Positions 1-7,918 of a DNA stretch of 64,000 bases are shown here, piece after piece. The first letter of the stretch is position 1, and each line of letters begins with the position of its first letter. A program made the position numbers and the translations under genes. Source of the stretch: Fusobacterium ulcerans ATCC 49185. Its GTDB lineage: Bacteria; Fusobacteriota; Fusobacteriia; Fusobacteriales; Fusobacteriaceae. Under the pieces are notes generated by a model, which did not search any database, was not told where the DNA came from, and saw nothing but the letters and a program-made list of their open reading frames with translations. The stretch covers positions 1,054,001-1,118,000 of the forward strand of contig NZ_LR215979.1 of the NCBI RefSeq assembly GCF_900683735.1. Direction: 5' to 3'.

Positions 1-1
1 T

Positions 2-73
2 GAAAAATGGGATGGAAAACTTCCACAAGTTAGTGGAGGAGATAATTCTCCAATAATAAAGTTAAATGACTAA
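2..73 (+). CDS. C-terminal end of an SPFH/band 7 (prohibitin-like) protein, partial
   Basis: Only the last 23 codons and the TAA stop are inside the window. The tail contains KWDGKLPQVSGG and ends in IIKLND. A W-D/N-G-K/Q-L-P stretch followed by glycines is what I know from the extreme C-terminus of bacterial prohibitin-like SPFH proteins, which form membrane-associated ring assemblies. The frame is followed within ten bases by a hairpin terminator, which supports this being a real gene end. The family call rests on a very short stretch, so treat it as tentative. Confidence 0.45.
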   Translation, partial: EKWDGKLPQVSGGDNSPIIKLND

Positions 74-80
74 AGATATG

Positions 81-117
81 GAAAGGGCTAAAGAAGAATT
101 TAGTCCTTTTGTTTTGT
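81..117 (+). terminator. Rho-independent terminator of the SPFH gene
   Basis: AAAGGGCTAA pairs with TTAGTCCTTT (one G-U pair) around an eight-base AT-rich loop, and the right arm runs into TTTTGTTTT. Confidence 0.6.
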
Positions 118-510
118 AAAAAATATGAAAAAAATTAAAAGAAGATAAATATTTAAGAAAAAAATGAGTCCATGTAATTTTAGAAATAAAAATTTCTGAA
201 GTTTATAGGTTTTTTAATATTGAAATTTTTAGAATAAAGAATAATACTTCTAACCATTTAAAAATCTAACAGTAAAAAAGATTAAATTAGTTTTTTATAA
301 TCCACAGTTATATAAAATTAAAGGGAAAAGAATAAAATAATAATTAAAATAATAGAAAAAAATAAATCTTTCCTTTATAATTTTTATAAAAACAATAAAT
401 ATTATGATATAATAAAATGTCTGATAGGATAAAAGGAGTGATAAAATATATTATTTTTTAAATAATAAAGTATATTTTTTCCAATTAAAAAACAGGGGGA
501 AAGGGAAAAT
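118..510. other. AT-rich intergenic stretch, no gene seen
   Basis: This is about 390 bases of very AT-rich sequence with stops in all frames. I see no ORF with a ribosome binding site and no known RNA. Copies of TTTTAGAA-like motifs near 178 and 229 resemble those in several long-loop terminators of the window, but in sequence this AT-rich that may be chance. Confidence 0.5.
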
Positions 511-642
511 ATGCCGAAATTAATTCTAGGAGCAATAGTAATATTATGTAGTTATATTGGATATAAGAGTAAGAAAGTGCATATACAAATAATTTCTCTT
601 TTTATTATTATATTGGCAATAATCTATCGAATTTATAAATAA
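511..642 (+). CDS. small membrane protein, 43 aa, unknown
   Basis: ATG with a strong purine-rich ribosome binding site (GGGGGAAAGGG, about 6 bases upstream) opens a 43-codon frame. The product has two hydrophobic segments, roughly residues 3-16 and 26-40, separated by a short basic stretch (YKSKKVH), so it would be a hairpin membrane protein with a charged turn. I do not recognise the family. It is too short for most gene callers. The good start context and the clean two-segment pattern favour a real gene, but AT-rich DNA easily encodes hydrophobic peptides, so confidence is moderate. Confidence 0.5.
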   Translation: MPKLILGAIVILCSYIGYKSKKVHIQIISLFIIILAIIYRIYK

Positions 643-705
643 TGAATTTTTTTTATTTACAATGGAGATATTGTGATTAAATTATAAGACATCAGGGGAG
701 AATTT

Positions 706-915
706 ATGAAATGTAAAAATTGCAATAATCTAGTAAAAAGAACTTTATCTGATAACTGCGTCAGCAGATTTAAATTCTATAAAACTGTTGCTTATTATTG
801 TGATCACTGTGATAAAATATATATTTTGGAAAAATATAAAGATGTCATAGCTGAAAATAAATATGACAGCGAACTGGAATGGCTGAGGGATCAGAATCCA
901 TATTTGAATAAATAA
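706..915 (+). CDS. small zinc-ribbon-like protein, 69 aa
   Basis: A 69-residue protein with C3-x2-C6 near the N-terminus, C18, and C32-x2-C35 (CDHC). Two CxxC knuckles about 26 residues apart are the usual spacing of a zinc ribbon, so the fold is probably a single metal-binding ribbon followed by an acidic helical tail. The start has a GGGGAG ribosome binding site. There is no signal peptide, so it should be cytoplasmic. Its partner is unknown; such ribbons bind nucleic acid or act as chaperone-like adaptors. It ends just before a bidirectional terminator shared with the convergent gene downstream. Confidence 0.65.
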   Translation: MKCKNCNNLVKRTLSDNCVSRFKFYKTVAYYCDHCDKIYILEKYKDVIAENKYDSELEWLRDQNPYLNK

Positions 916-925
916 TATAAATGAA

Positions 926-960
926 ATAAGGAACAGGAAAATAATTTCCCTGTTCCTTTT
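926..960. terminator. bidirectional terminator between convergent genes
   Basis: AAGGAACAGG pairs with CCTGTTCCTT. It is followed by TTTTATTTT on the plus strand and by an A-rich left flank that gives a T-run on the minus strand, so it can serve the genes on both sides. Confidence 0.75.
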
Positions 961-1339
961 ATTTTGTCAAAGCTTCTCTAATAGAATGAAGAAGCTCTAA
1001 AAGTCTTTTTTCTTCAGAATCAGCTATTTCTTTTTGAGAAGTGTGTATGTAAAAAGCTCCCATCTCACTGTTGGTAATATAAGAGGCATGAGATTTCAAA
1101 TATCCTTCCATTTCTTCAAACAACATAGTAGTCATAGTTTTAGCAGTAATCTCTTCTCTTCCTTCAAGAATTATTTTGTCATTAGTCAATAAATATGCTT
1201 TTTCAACAGTAGCCAAGCATTTACTGTGTTTATATGCAATAAATCCCCCAAACATATTTTCTATCTCAGTAAAAAATTTAAAATTTCCCACCCACATTTT
1301 TTTCACTACACCAGAAATTTCTTTTAATGATTCGCTCAT
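959..1339 (-). CDS. conserved hypothetical protein, 126 aa
   Basis: A 126-residue soluble protein starting MSESLKEISGVVKKMW, with no signal peptide and no convincing membrane helix. The ATG is preceded by a strong GGGGGG ribosome binding site. I do not recognise its family. The middle part alternates hydrophobic and charged residues as in a small alpha/beta domain (residues 20-60), and the C-terminal third is helical and acidic-basic. It stands alone between a terminator and a roughly 270-base gap, so context gives no hint of function. Confidence 0.6.
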   Translation of the reverse strand: MSESLKEISGVVKKMWVGNFKFFTEIENMFGGFIAYKHSKCLATVEKAYLLTNDKIILEGREEITAKTMTTMLFEEMEGYLKSHASYITNSEMGAFYIHTSQKEIADSEEKRLLELLHSIREALTK

Positions 1340-1512
1340 AGATACCCCCCTGCATGATATTTTCTAGTTCTATTATTTATTATACACTGATTTTGTAAAT
1401 AAATCAAAAAAGTATGGAGATTAATTACCTGAAATCTATTTGATGATAAAAAATGATAAAACTTAACTTGAGTAAGTATCTTTGAATTTGATTTTAAAGA
1501 ATTCTATAATGT

Positions 1513-1552
1513 AAAAAAGGATTGCCTCCTGCTGTTTACAGAAATCAACCCT
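1513..1552 (-). terminator. probable terminator of the sigma factor gene
   Basis: On the minus strand GGGTTGATTTCTG folds back on CAGCAGGAGGCAATCC with a small loop and internal mismatches, then runs into TTTTTT. Its sequence resembles the better hairpin near 38266-38310. Confidence 0.45.
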
Positions 1553-1611
1553 TGTTAAACAATTTTAAAATAAAATATATTTATTATTTTATCAAAACTT
1601 TTTAGAATCAC

Positions 1612-2211
1612 CTATTGAACAGCTTCATATTCATCAGTGAAGTTTTTAAGTTTTTTCTTAATTCTTTGTATAGCATTATCTACTGATTTTGGTTCTCTTC
1701 CAGTTTGAGAAGCAATTTCTGTATATGACATTTCAACAAGCATATAATCAAAGATTTCATTTTCCATTTTACTCAAATGTGTTTTTAAGTATTTTTTCAG
1801 AAATTTAAATTTTTCCTTACTTAAATATATTTCTTCAGGATTATAAAAATTAAATGATTTATTAGAATATGCTGGAACAGCATTATAATCAAAAGAATTT
1901 TCATTGTTATTTACAGCCATATTCAACATTTTATGCTTACCACTATTGGAACTTTTTATTGCAGTAATCAACTGTCTTTTAATACATAAAATTGCAAAAG
2001 TTTTAAAAGATGCCTGTTTACCTGACTCATAACCATTTATAGCTTTTAAAAGCCCTATCATAGCTTCTTGAAGCACATCTTCCTTATCTCCACCATAAAA
2101 GAAATATTTTTTAGTTTTCAGAAACATAATACCATGAAATACTTTAAAAATTTCCTGGATAGCTTCTTCGCTTCCTGCTTTTGCCCTCTTAATTAAATGT
2201 GAACTTATCAT
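1612..2211 (-). CDS. SigH-like sigma-70 family RNA polymerase sigma factor
   Basis: A 199-residue alternative sigma factor, which redirects RNA polymerase to a special promoter set. Region 2 is clear (EDVLQEAMIGLLKAINGY, then FKTFAILCIKRQLITAIKS). This is the SigH pattern of Firmicutes rather than an ECF pattern. Region 4 near the C-terminus has a helix-turn-helix (EIASQTGREPKSVDNAIQR). The frame is open back to 2226, but those five codons contain the GGAGG Shine-Dalgarno sequence (GGAGGTGG), so the ATG at 2211 is the likely start. No anti-sigma gene is adjacent. In Firmicutes SigH serves early sporulation or competence; what it controls in a non-sporulating Fusobacterium cannot be told from here. 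Confidence 0.85.
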   Translation of the reverse strand: MISSHLIKRAKAGSEEAIQEIFKVFHGIMFLKTKKYFFYGGDKEDVLQEAMIGLLKAINGYESGKQASFKTFAILCIKRQLITAIKSSNSGKHKMLNMAVNNNENSFDYNAVPAYSNKSFNFYNPEEIYLSKEKFKFLKKYLKTHLSKMENEIFDYMLVEMSYTEIASQTGREPKSVDNAIQRIKKKLKNFTDEYEAVQ

Positions 2212-2435
2212 AAAGACCACCTCCATAAATTTAAAGGTAAATCTCCCCCAGTTATTTATAAAAATATAATATTAAAAAGGATTCTCTTAATATAGTATAT
2301 TATATAAAAACAAAAAAAGCAAATTATTTAAGCAAAATAAAAATTTTAATGTATACATTTTTGATAGAAAACGATTAAAAAAATGAGTTCAAGAACTGTA
2401 ATATTGTTCTTTAAAAAACAAAAATTTTTTAATAT

Positions 2436-3869
2436 TTAACGATTAAAGATGTAGCCTGAAATAATAAATAGAATAGCAGATATCAATCCATTGAGAATGG
2501 CATAGGGAACCTGTGTTTTAATATGATCTATATGATCAGCACCAGCAGCCATAGAAGAAAGTACTGAAATATCAGAAACAGGAGAACAAGTTCCTCCCAT
2601 AAGAGCTCCAGATATAACAGAGGATACTGTGAGTGTCATGTGACTTCCTGTAATAGATGACATTTGAAGTCCCACAGGCATCATAAGTGCAAATGTTCCC
2701 CATGAAGTTCCTGTAGAAAAAGATATAATAGCTGAGATAATAAATATAACAGTAGGTTCAAATATTCTGTGAATTCTTCCATTGATAACAGCAGCAAAAA
2801 ATTTACCTATATTAAGTTGAGAAGCTACTTCTCCAATAGTGAAACTCATAGCAAGAAGAATGATAACAGGAACCATATTTTCAGCTCCTTTATAAAAATA
2901 AGCCATAAATTCTTTTCCACTCATTATTTTCTTGATAACTATGTAATAGAAAGCTGTACAGATAAGAGCAGCAGAAACAGCCCAATATACTGAAACAGAG
3001 CCTGAACCATGAATTATATTTCCGTTTCCAGTTATATAAAGCCCTACAGGCATCATAAAAATAATAACTAAAAGAGGAAGTACCATATTCATAAAATCAG
3101 GCTTCATATTTTTTCTCATTAAATTTTGGCTCCCACTAGTATCAATAAGTGGAGTTCCCTCATCTCTTACAAGTTTTCCTGTATTTTTAGCTCTGTCAGT
3201 AGCTTTTTTCATAGTTCCCCAGTGCTTTCCTATGAATATATAAAAAAGAAGGGTCACTAAAGTTACTAATGGATAAAAGTTAAAAGGGATACTTTTTATT
3301 AATATTTCAGAAGGGTTTCCACTGATAGTTCCAGTTGCTACCTGTACACCAATTATACCAATGAGAGTTGCTCCCCAGCCATTGAAAGGAAATATTCCAC
3401 AAACTGCTGTACACACAGAAGCACTTTCATAAGAAAGTTCTTCACTGGAGATCTTATACTTTTCAGAAAAAGCTTTTGCAATAGTTCCAGAAACAAGTAT
3501 GTTGATAGAAGATTCAAAAAATAAAAATATTCCAATTATATATGAAAGAAAAAGAGCATGTTTTCTATTTTTAACAACAGAGGTTTTTTCAGTAAGGGAA
3601 TATACAACTCCATTTACTCCTCCAGAAGCCTGAAGAAGTATAACTAAAGCTCCAGCAAGAAGAGAGAATGCAATTACTTCAGCATTTCCTCTTACCTGAG
3701 TCATTATATCAGTCATACTTTTAATAAAAGCAGCAAATATATTTCCATTAGTTAATATTATATTTCCTAATATAATTCCAGCAAAAAGTGAAACTAAAGT
3801 TTCTCTAGTAATTATTGTAAGAACTGCTGCAACTATTACAGGCAGTACATTTAAAAAACCATGATCCAT
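2436..3869 (-). CDS. nhaC: Na+/H+ antiporter, NhaC family
   Basis: A 477-residue polytopic membrane protein with about eleven or twelve hydrophobic segments and conserved loops of the NhaC/ArsB-like antiporter group. These include an FNGWGATLIG stretch in the middle, STGTSWGTFALMMPVG in the second half, and GGTCSPVSDISVLSS near the C-terminus. NhaC proteins exchange cytoplasmic sodium (some use malate, lactate or amines) for protons. The length fits the family and the ATG follows a GGGGGGAA ribosome binding site. It is a single gene. Substrate cannot be read from sequence; sodium/proton exchange is the default, while exchange of organic acids is possible. Confidence 0.85.
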   Translation of the reverse strand: MDHGFLNVLPVIVAAVLTIITRETLVSLFAGIILGNIILTNGNIFAAFIKSMTDIMTQVRGNAEVIAFSLLAGALVILLQASGGVNGVVYSLTEKTSVVKNRKHALFLSYIIGIFLFFESSINILVSGTIAKAFSEKYKISSEELSYESASVCTAVCGIFPFNGWGATLIGIIGVQVATGTISGNPSEILIKSIPFNFYPLVTLVTLLFYIFIGKHWGTMKKATDRAKNTGKLVRDEGTPLIDTSGSQNLMRKNMKPDFMNMVLPLLVIIFMMPVGLYITGNGNIIHGSGSVSVYWAVSAALICTAFYYIVIKKIMSGKEFMAYFYKGAENMVPVIILLAMSFTIGEVASQLNIGKFFAAVINGRIHRIFEPTVIFIISAIISFSTGTSWGTFALMMPVGLQMSSITGSHMTLTVSSVISGALMGGTCSPVSDISVLSSMAAGADHIDHIKTQVPYAILNGLISAILFIISGYIFNR

Positions 3870-4006
3870 AATTTTCCCCCCAAGAAAACTGTTGTTAATT
3901 CAATAATACATGTTTTTTTTTAAATATACAAGGAAATCATTTTTTTTGTAGAAAATAACATATTATATAAGAAACAAAAAGGGGCAAACTGGATAAAAAT
4001 GTAAAA

Positions 4007-4057
4007 CAGGTTATAAAAAAAGAGGACAACACACAGGAAGAAAATTAATATAACCTG
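4007..4057 (-). terminator. inverted repeat, possible long-loop terminator
   Basis: CAGGTTATA (4007-4015) and TATAACCTG (4049-4057) form a perfect 9-base inverted repeat with a 33-base loop. On the minus strand it is followed by TTTTACATTTTT, just after the end of the repeat lipoprotein gene. Confidence 0.4.
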
Positions 4058-4079
4058 CAGCTATCCATCTTTTAAATAT

Positions 4080-4952
4080 TTATTTAATAATTTTTTCTAC
4101 TTTTCCCTGTTTGAATATAGCTTCATTAGTAACTTTACCATCTCTTGAATATTTTCTGAATAAACCATCAAACTGATTATCAACAAAAGTATATTCTCCT
4201 TCAAGTTGGCCATTATCATAGTAAATTTTAGAAACTCCATTGATTTTATCTTCAACGAAATTAACAATGTTTTTTATCTTTCCATTTTCATAATAAATTT
4301 TTGATTCTCCATGAGCTTTTCCATTTTTATAATTATATTCGCTTTCCAATTTCCCAGTTGGGTAATATGCTTTTACTAAACCATGATATTTTCCATCAAG
4401 GTAATTGTTTTCCTCTTTCAAAATACCATTGTCATAATATATTTTTCCTTCTCCTTGGAGTATATCATCAACATAATTTTCTAAATACTGCAGTTGTCCA
4501 TTAGGATAGTAATATTCAGAAGGACCATTTCTTTTGTCATCTTTAAAATTTATAACATTTCTTAATTTTCCGTCTTCATAATATATCTTACAAATACCTT
4601 CAATTTTGTTATTAATATAAGATGATTCATTCTCTATTTGCCCATTATCAAAGTATATTTTTGCTTCTCCATTTAATTCTCCATCTTTAAACATTCCTTC
4701 AAAAGCGAGCTGTCCATTTGAGAAATATTCTTTTACAGCACCATCATATTTACCCTCTTTAAAATTCTCTTCAGATTTCATTTTGCCATCTTCATATTTG
4801 GCAGTGATTTTTCCAGTAAAAGGTTTCTTTTCATTAATAATATAGATTATTCCATCTCTCTCTTCTTTTTTTGATATATCAAGCTCTCTTTTTCCAATAT
4901 TACAACTAATCATTAAGATAAAAAGAGAAAAAATTATAAGAATTTTTTTCAT
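4080..4952 (-). CDS. surface lipoprotein made of ten YwqK/MORN-2-type repeats
   Basis: The 290-residue product has a lipoprotein signal peptide (MKKILIIFSLFILMISC, lipobox ending at C17). From residue about 45 it consists of ten consecutive repeats of about 23 residues with the pattern K-x-Y-Y-x-N-G-x-L-x-x-E-x-x-Y-x-x-G-x-x-x-G. These are MORN-2 repeats, named in databases after B. subtilis YwqK and often labelled 'antitoxin YwqK family'. They form an extended beta meander and are likely a binding surface on the outer face of a membrane. Nothing here supports a toxin-antitoxin role: no toxin gene is adjacent. A smaller relative lies at 24383-24874. It is divergent from the SAP-domain gene. 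Confidence 0.8.
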   Translation of the reverse strand: MKKILIIFSLFILMISCNIGKRELDISKKEERDGIIYIINEKKPFTGKITAKYEDGKMKSEENFKEGKYDGAVKEYFSNGQLAFEGMFKDGELNGEAKIYFDNGQIENESSYINNKIEGICKIYYEDGKLRNVINFKDDKRNGPSEYYYPNGQLQYLENYVDDILQGEGKIYYDNGILKEENNYLDGKYHGLVKAYYPTGKLESEYNYKNGKAHGESKIYYENGKIKNIVNFVEDKINGVSKIYYDNGQLEGEYTFVDNQFDGLFRKYSRDGKVTNEAIFKQGKVEKIIK

Positions 4953-5088
4953 AAATAAATCTCCTTTGTTTTTCTTTTTATTATATCACATAAAAATAGT
5001 TTAAAAAGATATATTATAAAGATAAAGTTGATTTTTTAGAATTATAGATGAAATTTTGCTTAATAAAAATTAAAAAAAATTATATAAT

Positions 5089-5117
5089 TTGATTTTATGG
5101 TATAAATAGTATATTAT
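5089..5117 (+). promoter_or_regulatory. sigma-70-type promoter of the SAP-domain gene
   Basis: TTGATT, 17 bases, TATTAT; about 35 bases before the ribosome binding site of the gene starting at 5160. Confidence 0.5.
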
Positions 5118-5159
5118 AGAAAGTAAGAATATTCATAAAGCATAGAAGGAGGAGAATTT

Positions 5160-5855
5160 GTGGAAAATTTTAAGATTGGGCTTTTGTTAAAGTTGGTAAA
5201 TGATGGAGACTATGACACAGAGGATTCAAAGTCGTTGCTGAATAAATATGAAATTAATGAAAAAAATTATTTGAAAACAGCATTAAAAGAAGATTATATA
5301 AAAATATGTGATATTCATCAAGGAACAGTAAAAGAACTTAAAGAGATTTTAAAAAATGCTGGTTTGGTACAAACAGGGAATAAAGAAACTCTTATCCAAA
5401 GGGTTAGTGAAAATGTAAATGAAACTGAATTAAAAAAGTATTTTGGAAATGATAAGTATAAATTAACTCCGTTAGGAAGAAAGTTTTTAAAGGATAATAT
5501 GGAAAATATTGAAAAAACATTATCTGAAAATGAGGAAAAGGAAAAGAAAAAGAAAGAAGAAGCAGTAGTTGAAGAAACAAGAGAAGAAATTATTGCAGAA
5601 GAAGAAATACAAAAGAAAATAGAAAATACAGTTAAAGCTGAAGAAAAAATAGAAAAAATTGAAGATAAGTTAGAAGAAGTAATTATTAAAGAAGAGATAA
5701 AAGAAGAAGTAAAAGCTGAGGAAATAAAAAAAGATACAGCAAGAGAAAAAAATGAAAAAGAAGTATTGGTACATAAAGATAAATTTGCAAAAAATTATCT
5801 AATAGCAGGAATTATAATTATTGTAGTTGTAGTATGTATAAATATGTTTTTATAA
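5160..5855 (+). CDS. SAP-domain protein with acidic/basic coiled coil and C-terminal membrane anchor
   Basis: A 231-residue protein opened by GTG five bases after AAGGAGGAG. Residues about 55-90 match a SAP motif (TVKELKEILKNAGL, then GNKETLIQRV), a helix-turn-helix-like fold that binds AT-rich DNA. A short LTPLGRKFL motif follows at 102-110. Residues 120-200 are almost only Glu, Lys, Ile and Val and should form a long charged helix or coiled coil. Residues 212-231 are one hydrophobic helix that ends the protein, preceded by a basic patch (KDKFAKN), as in tail-anchored proteins. The arrangement suggests a cytoplasmic DNA- or RNA-binding head held at the inner membrane. SAP domains are known, but I do not recognise this architecture as a named family. 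Confidence 0.75.
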   Translation: MENFKIGLLLKLVNDGDYDTEDSKSLLNKYEINEKNYLKTALKEDYIKICDIHQGTVKELKEILKNAGLVQTGNKETLIQRVSENVNETELKKYFGNDKYKLTPLGRKFLKDNMENIEKTLSENEEKEKKKKEEAVVEETREEIIAEEEIQKKIENTVKAEEKIEKIEDKLEEVIIKEEIKEEVKAEEIKKDTAREKNEKEVLVHKDKFAKNYLIAGIIIIVVVVCINMFL

Positions 5856-5867
5856 GAATGATATTTG

Positions 5868-5893
5868 AGCTGCCTTTTGGCAGCCATTTTTTA
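5868..5893 (+). terminator. Rho-independent terminator
   Basis: GCTGCC-TTTT-GGCAGC followed by CATTTTTTA, just after the SAP-domain gene. Confidence 0.85.
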
Positions 5894-6265
5894 TATCTTT
5901 TATAAATCTTTAAAAAAATATTTATTAAATTAAAAAACACTAAACAAAGATAAATCAAGAAAGTAGTTTTTTGAAATAGTTTATAATCAAATAAAGCTTC
6001 TGATGAGCATATGCTATAATATAATATAAATTATTGAAAAAATAATAATATATGATTTGAAAAAGTAATAAAAAAATAAATAAGAAAAAAGAAGATTAAT
6101 TGGAGTTTATGGAAATAAAGAACTTTGTGATTTTTTTAAGATAATTTTAAAATAGAACAAGATATATTTAAAATTATTCTTTTTAAGCTTTACTAAAATT
6201 TTTAATATAGAAGTAAGGTTCATATATAAAACTATTGTATATATTGGATTAATGAAGGAGGCATT
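5894..6265. other. intergenic stretch upstream of corA
   Basis: About 370 bases of AT-rich sequence. It holds a possible extended -10 promoter at 6012-6020 (listed separately). I looked for an Mg2+-sensing M-box leader, which often precedes magnesium transporters, and see none of its conserved parts. The transcript from that promoter would carry a long, unexplained leader of about 240 bases. Confidence 0.5.
6012..6020 (+). promoter_or_regulatory. extended -10 promoter candidate for corA
   Basis: TGCTATAAT; no clear -35 is present, as expected for an extended -10 element. The same TGCTATAAT string precedes the PTS gene and the ROK gene. Confidence 0.45.
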
Positions 6266-7306
6266 ATGAAAAATAAAAAAGTTGGACTGGCACCAGGAAC
6301 TCTTGTATATACTGGGGAGCTAAAAGATGAAAAAATTAAAATTATTTTTTATTCATATAATGAAGAAACCGTAAAAAAAGTAATTGATAATTCTCTTGAT
6401 AAATTATCTTTATTTAATGAAAAAAATTTTGTAAATTGGATAGCTATTGAAGGTGTGCATGATGTTGAATTAATAAAAAAAATAGGAACTTTTTATGAAA
6501 TAGATAATCTAGTGCTGGAAGATATCTTGAATATAGATCAACGTCCAAAATTTGAAGAAAGAGAAAAATATATATCATTTTTCTTAAAAATGATATATCT
6601 AAATAAAAAAAATAATGAAATTGAATATGAACAGATTTCTTTTATTTTAGGAGAAGGTTATTTGATAACTTTTCAAGAAAAAACTGGAAATATTTTTGAT
6701 AATCTTCAAGAAAGAATAGAAAATGGAATAGGAAGACTAAGGAAGAAAAAAGAAAATTATTTGATGTATGCACTTTTTGACATTATTGTAGATAATTACT
6801 TTTTAATTTTAGAGGATTTTGAAGAAAAGATAGAAGCTTTGGAAGAAAAAATAGTCAATAATCCATCTCAAAAGATTATAGAAGACATCATAAGTTTAAA
6901 AAAAGAAATTTCAAAATTTAAAAGAAATGTTATACCTATTAAAGAAATTTTAATAAAAATTTCAAATGTTGATTATTTTGATGAAAGTATGAATATATAT
7001 TTAAAGGATCTTCATGACCATGGAACTATAATCTATGAAAGTATAGAAATAATCTACAATAGAAGTAATGATTTAATTCAGCTTTGTCATTCATCAATAG
7101 GAAATAATATGAATGAAATAATGAAAATATTGACAACTATATCTACTATTTTTATTCCTTTGAGTTTTTTAGCTGGACTTTATGGAATGAATTTTCAATA
7201 TATGCCAGAATTGTCTTGGGAATATGGATATTACTTTGTTTTAGGATTAATGTTTATTGTTGTTGCAGGAATGATTTTATACTTTAAAAGAAAAAACTGG
7301 TGGTGA
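6266..7306 (+). CDS. corA: CorA-family magnesium/cobalt transporter
   Basis: A 346-residue protein with a large N-terminal cytoplasmic domain, a long helix (about 180-280) and two C-terminal membrane helices. The signature YGMNF is present at residues 306-310 between the two helices, and the chain ends in a basic tail (KRKNWW), as in CorA pentamers. CorA carries out channel-like uptake of Mg2+ (and Co2+), driven by membrane potential and gated by cytoplasmic Mg2+. Start ATG follows GAAGGAGG. It is a single gene converging on the FadA-like gene. No element sensing Mg2+ is visible upstream. Confidence 0.93.
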   Translation: MKNKKVGLAPGTLVYTGELKDEKIKIIFYSYNEETVKKVIDNSLDKLSLFNEKNFVNWIAIEGVHDVELIKKIGTFYEIDNLVLEDILNIDQRPKFEEREKYISFFLKMIYLNKKNNEIEYEQISFILGEGYLITFQEKTGNIFDNLQERIENGIGRLRKKKENYLMYALFDIIVDNYFLILEDFEEKIEALEEKIVNNPSQKIIEDIISLKKEISKFKRNVIPIKEILIKISNVDYFDESMNIYLKDLHDHGTIIYESIEIIYNRSNDLIQLCHSSIGNNMNEIMKILTTISTIFIPLSFLAGLYGMNFQYMPELSWEYGYYFVLGLMFIVVAGMILYFKRKNWW

Positions 7307-7474
7307 AATAAATAATTTAAATATAGAAGAAACTAAAAAAGGGAGTATTGTTTAATATAAAAAGGACTTATTATTCTCACAATAATTCTCATAAGAATAA
7401 GACTAAAGGAGAATAGATAGTTGGAACAGGGCTAGTGTATAAGCTCTAATAGAAACTTATTCAAAAAATTAATT

Positions 7475-7521
7475 GAAAAAGGGTGACAAAAGTTAAAATA
7501 ATGCTTTTTTCACCCTTTTTT
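7475..7521. terminator. bidirectional terminator between corA and the FadA-like gene
   Basis: GAAAAAGGGTGA pairs with TTCACCCTTTTT around a 23-base loop, with A- and T-rich flanks suited to both directions. Confidence 0.75.
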
Positions 7522-7525
7522 AATC

Positions 7526-7918
7526 TTATTTATTTCCTTCTTTTTCTGCTTGTATTTGTTTAAAATTATCAATTATAATCTGTTGTTCATTCATAGATTT
7601 TTGTATATCTGTTAATATAATCTTATATTTTTCTAGAAGCTGATTATAGTCATCTTTATAAAAAACATATTTTCCCATTTGCTGTAATTCGTTTAGACTG
7701 GCAGTTACACTTTTGTAAAGATCTTTTTGTCCTGTAAGAACTGTTGCTGCTGTTTCAGCTATTTCTTTTTCTTCAGCATATCTTTGATCTTCTTTCTGTA
7801 AAAGAAGCTGATATTCTTTTTCCAAAGATTTCATTTGAACTTCAAAATCATCTGCAGAAACAGCAAAAGATGAAATAGTTATGAGTAGAGTACCAAGTAA
7901 TGTTATTATTTTTTTCAT
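7526..7918 (-). CDS. FadA-family adhesin
   Basis: The 130-residue precursor has a Sec signal peptide (MKKIITLLGTLLITISSFAVSA). The mature part of about 110 residues is almost wholly alpha-helical with heptad spacing. Length, the mature start DDFEVQMKSLEKEY, the K-E-D-Q-R-Y-A-E-E segment, the FYKDDYNQLLEKY segment and the end IIDNFKQIQAEKEGNK all match the layout of Fusobacterium nucleatum FadA (129 aa), a helical-hairpin adhesin that oligomerises and binds host cadherins. The longer frame to 7930 only adds the Shine-Dalgarno sequence GGAGGT, so ATG 7918 is the start. Gut fusobacteria carry several FadA paralogues of unknown receptor specificity; host-cell binding is inferred by family. Confidence 0.85.
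   Translation of the reverse strand: MKKIITLLGTLLITISSFAVSADDFEVQMKSLEKEYQLLLQKEDQRYAEEKEIAETAATVLTGQKDLYKSVTASLNELQQMGKYVFYKDDYNQLLEKYKIILTDIQKSMNEQQIIIDNFKQIQAEKEGNK

Noticed and set aside
4080-4952. Toxin-antitoxin pair because of the YwqK label
   Set aside because: No toxin-like gene is adjacent; the protein is a lipoprotein with a repeat fold.
5894-6265. Magnesium riboswitch (M-box) before corA
   Set aside because: The conserved M-box sequence blocks are not present.
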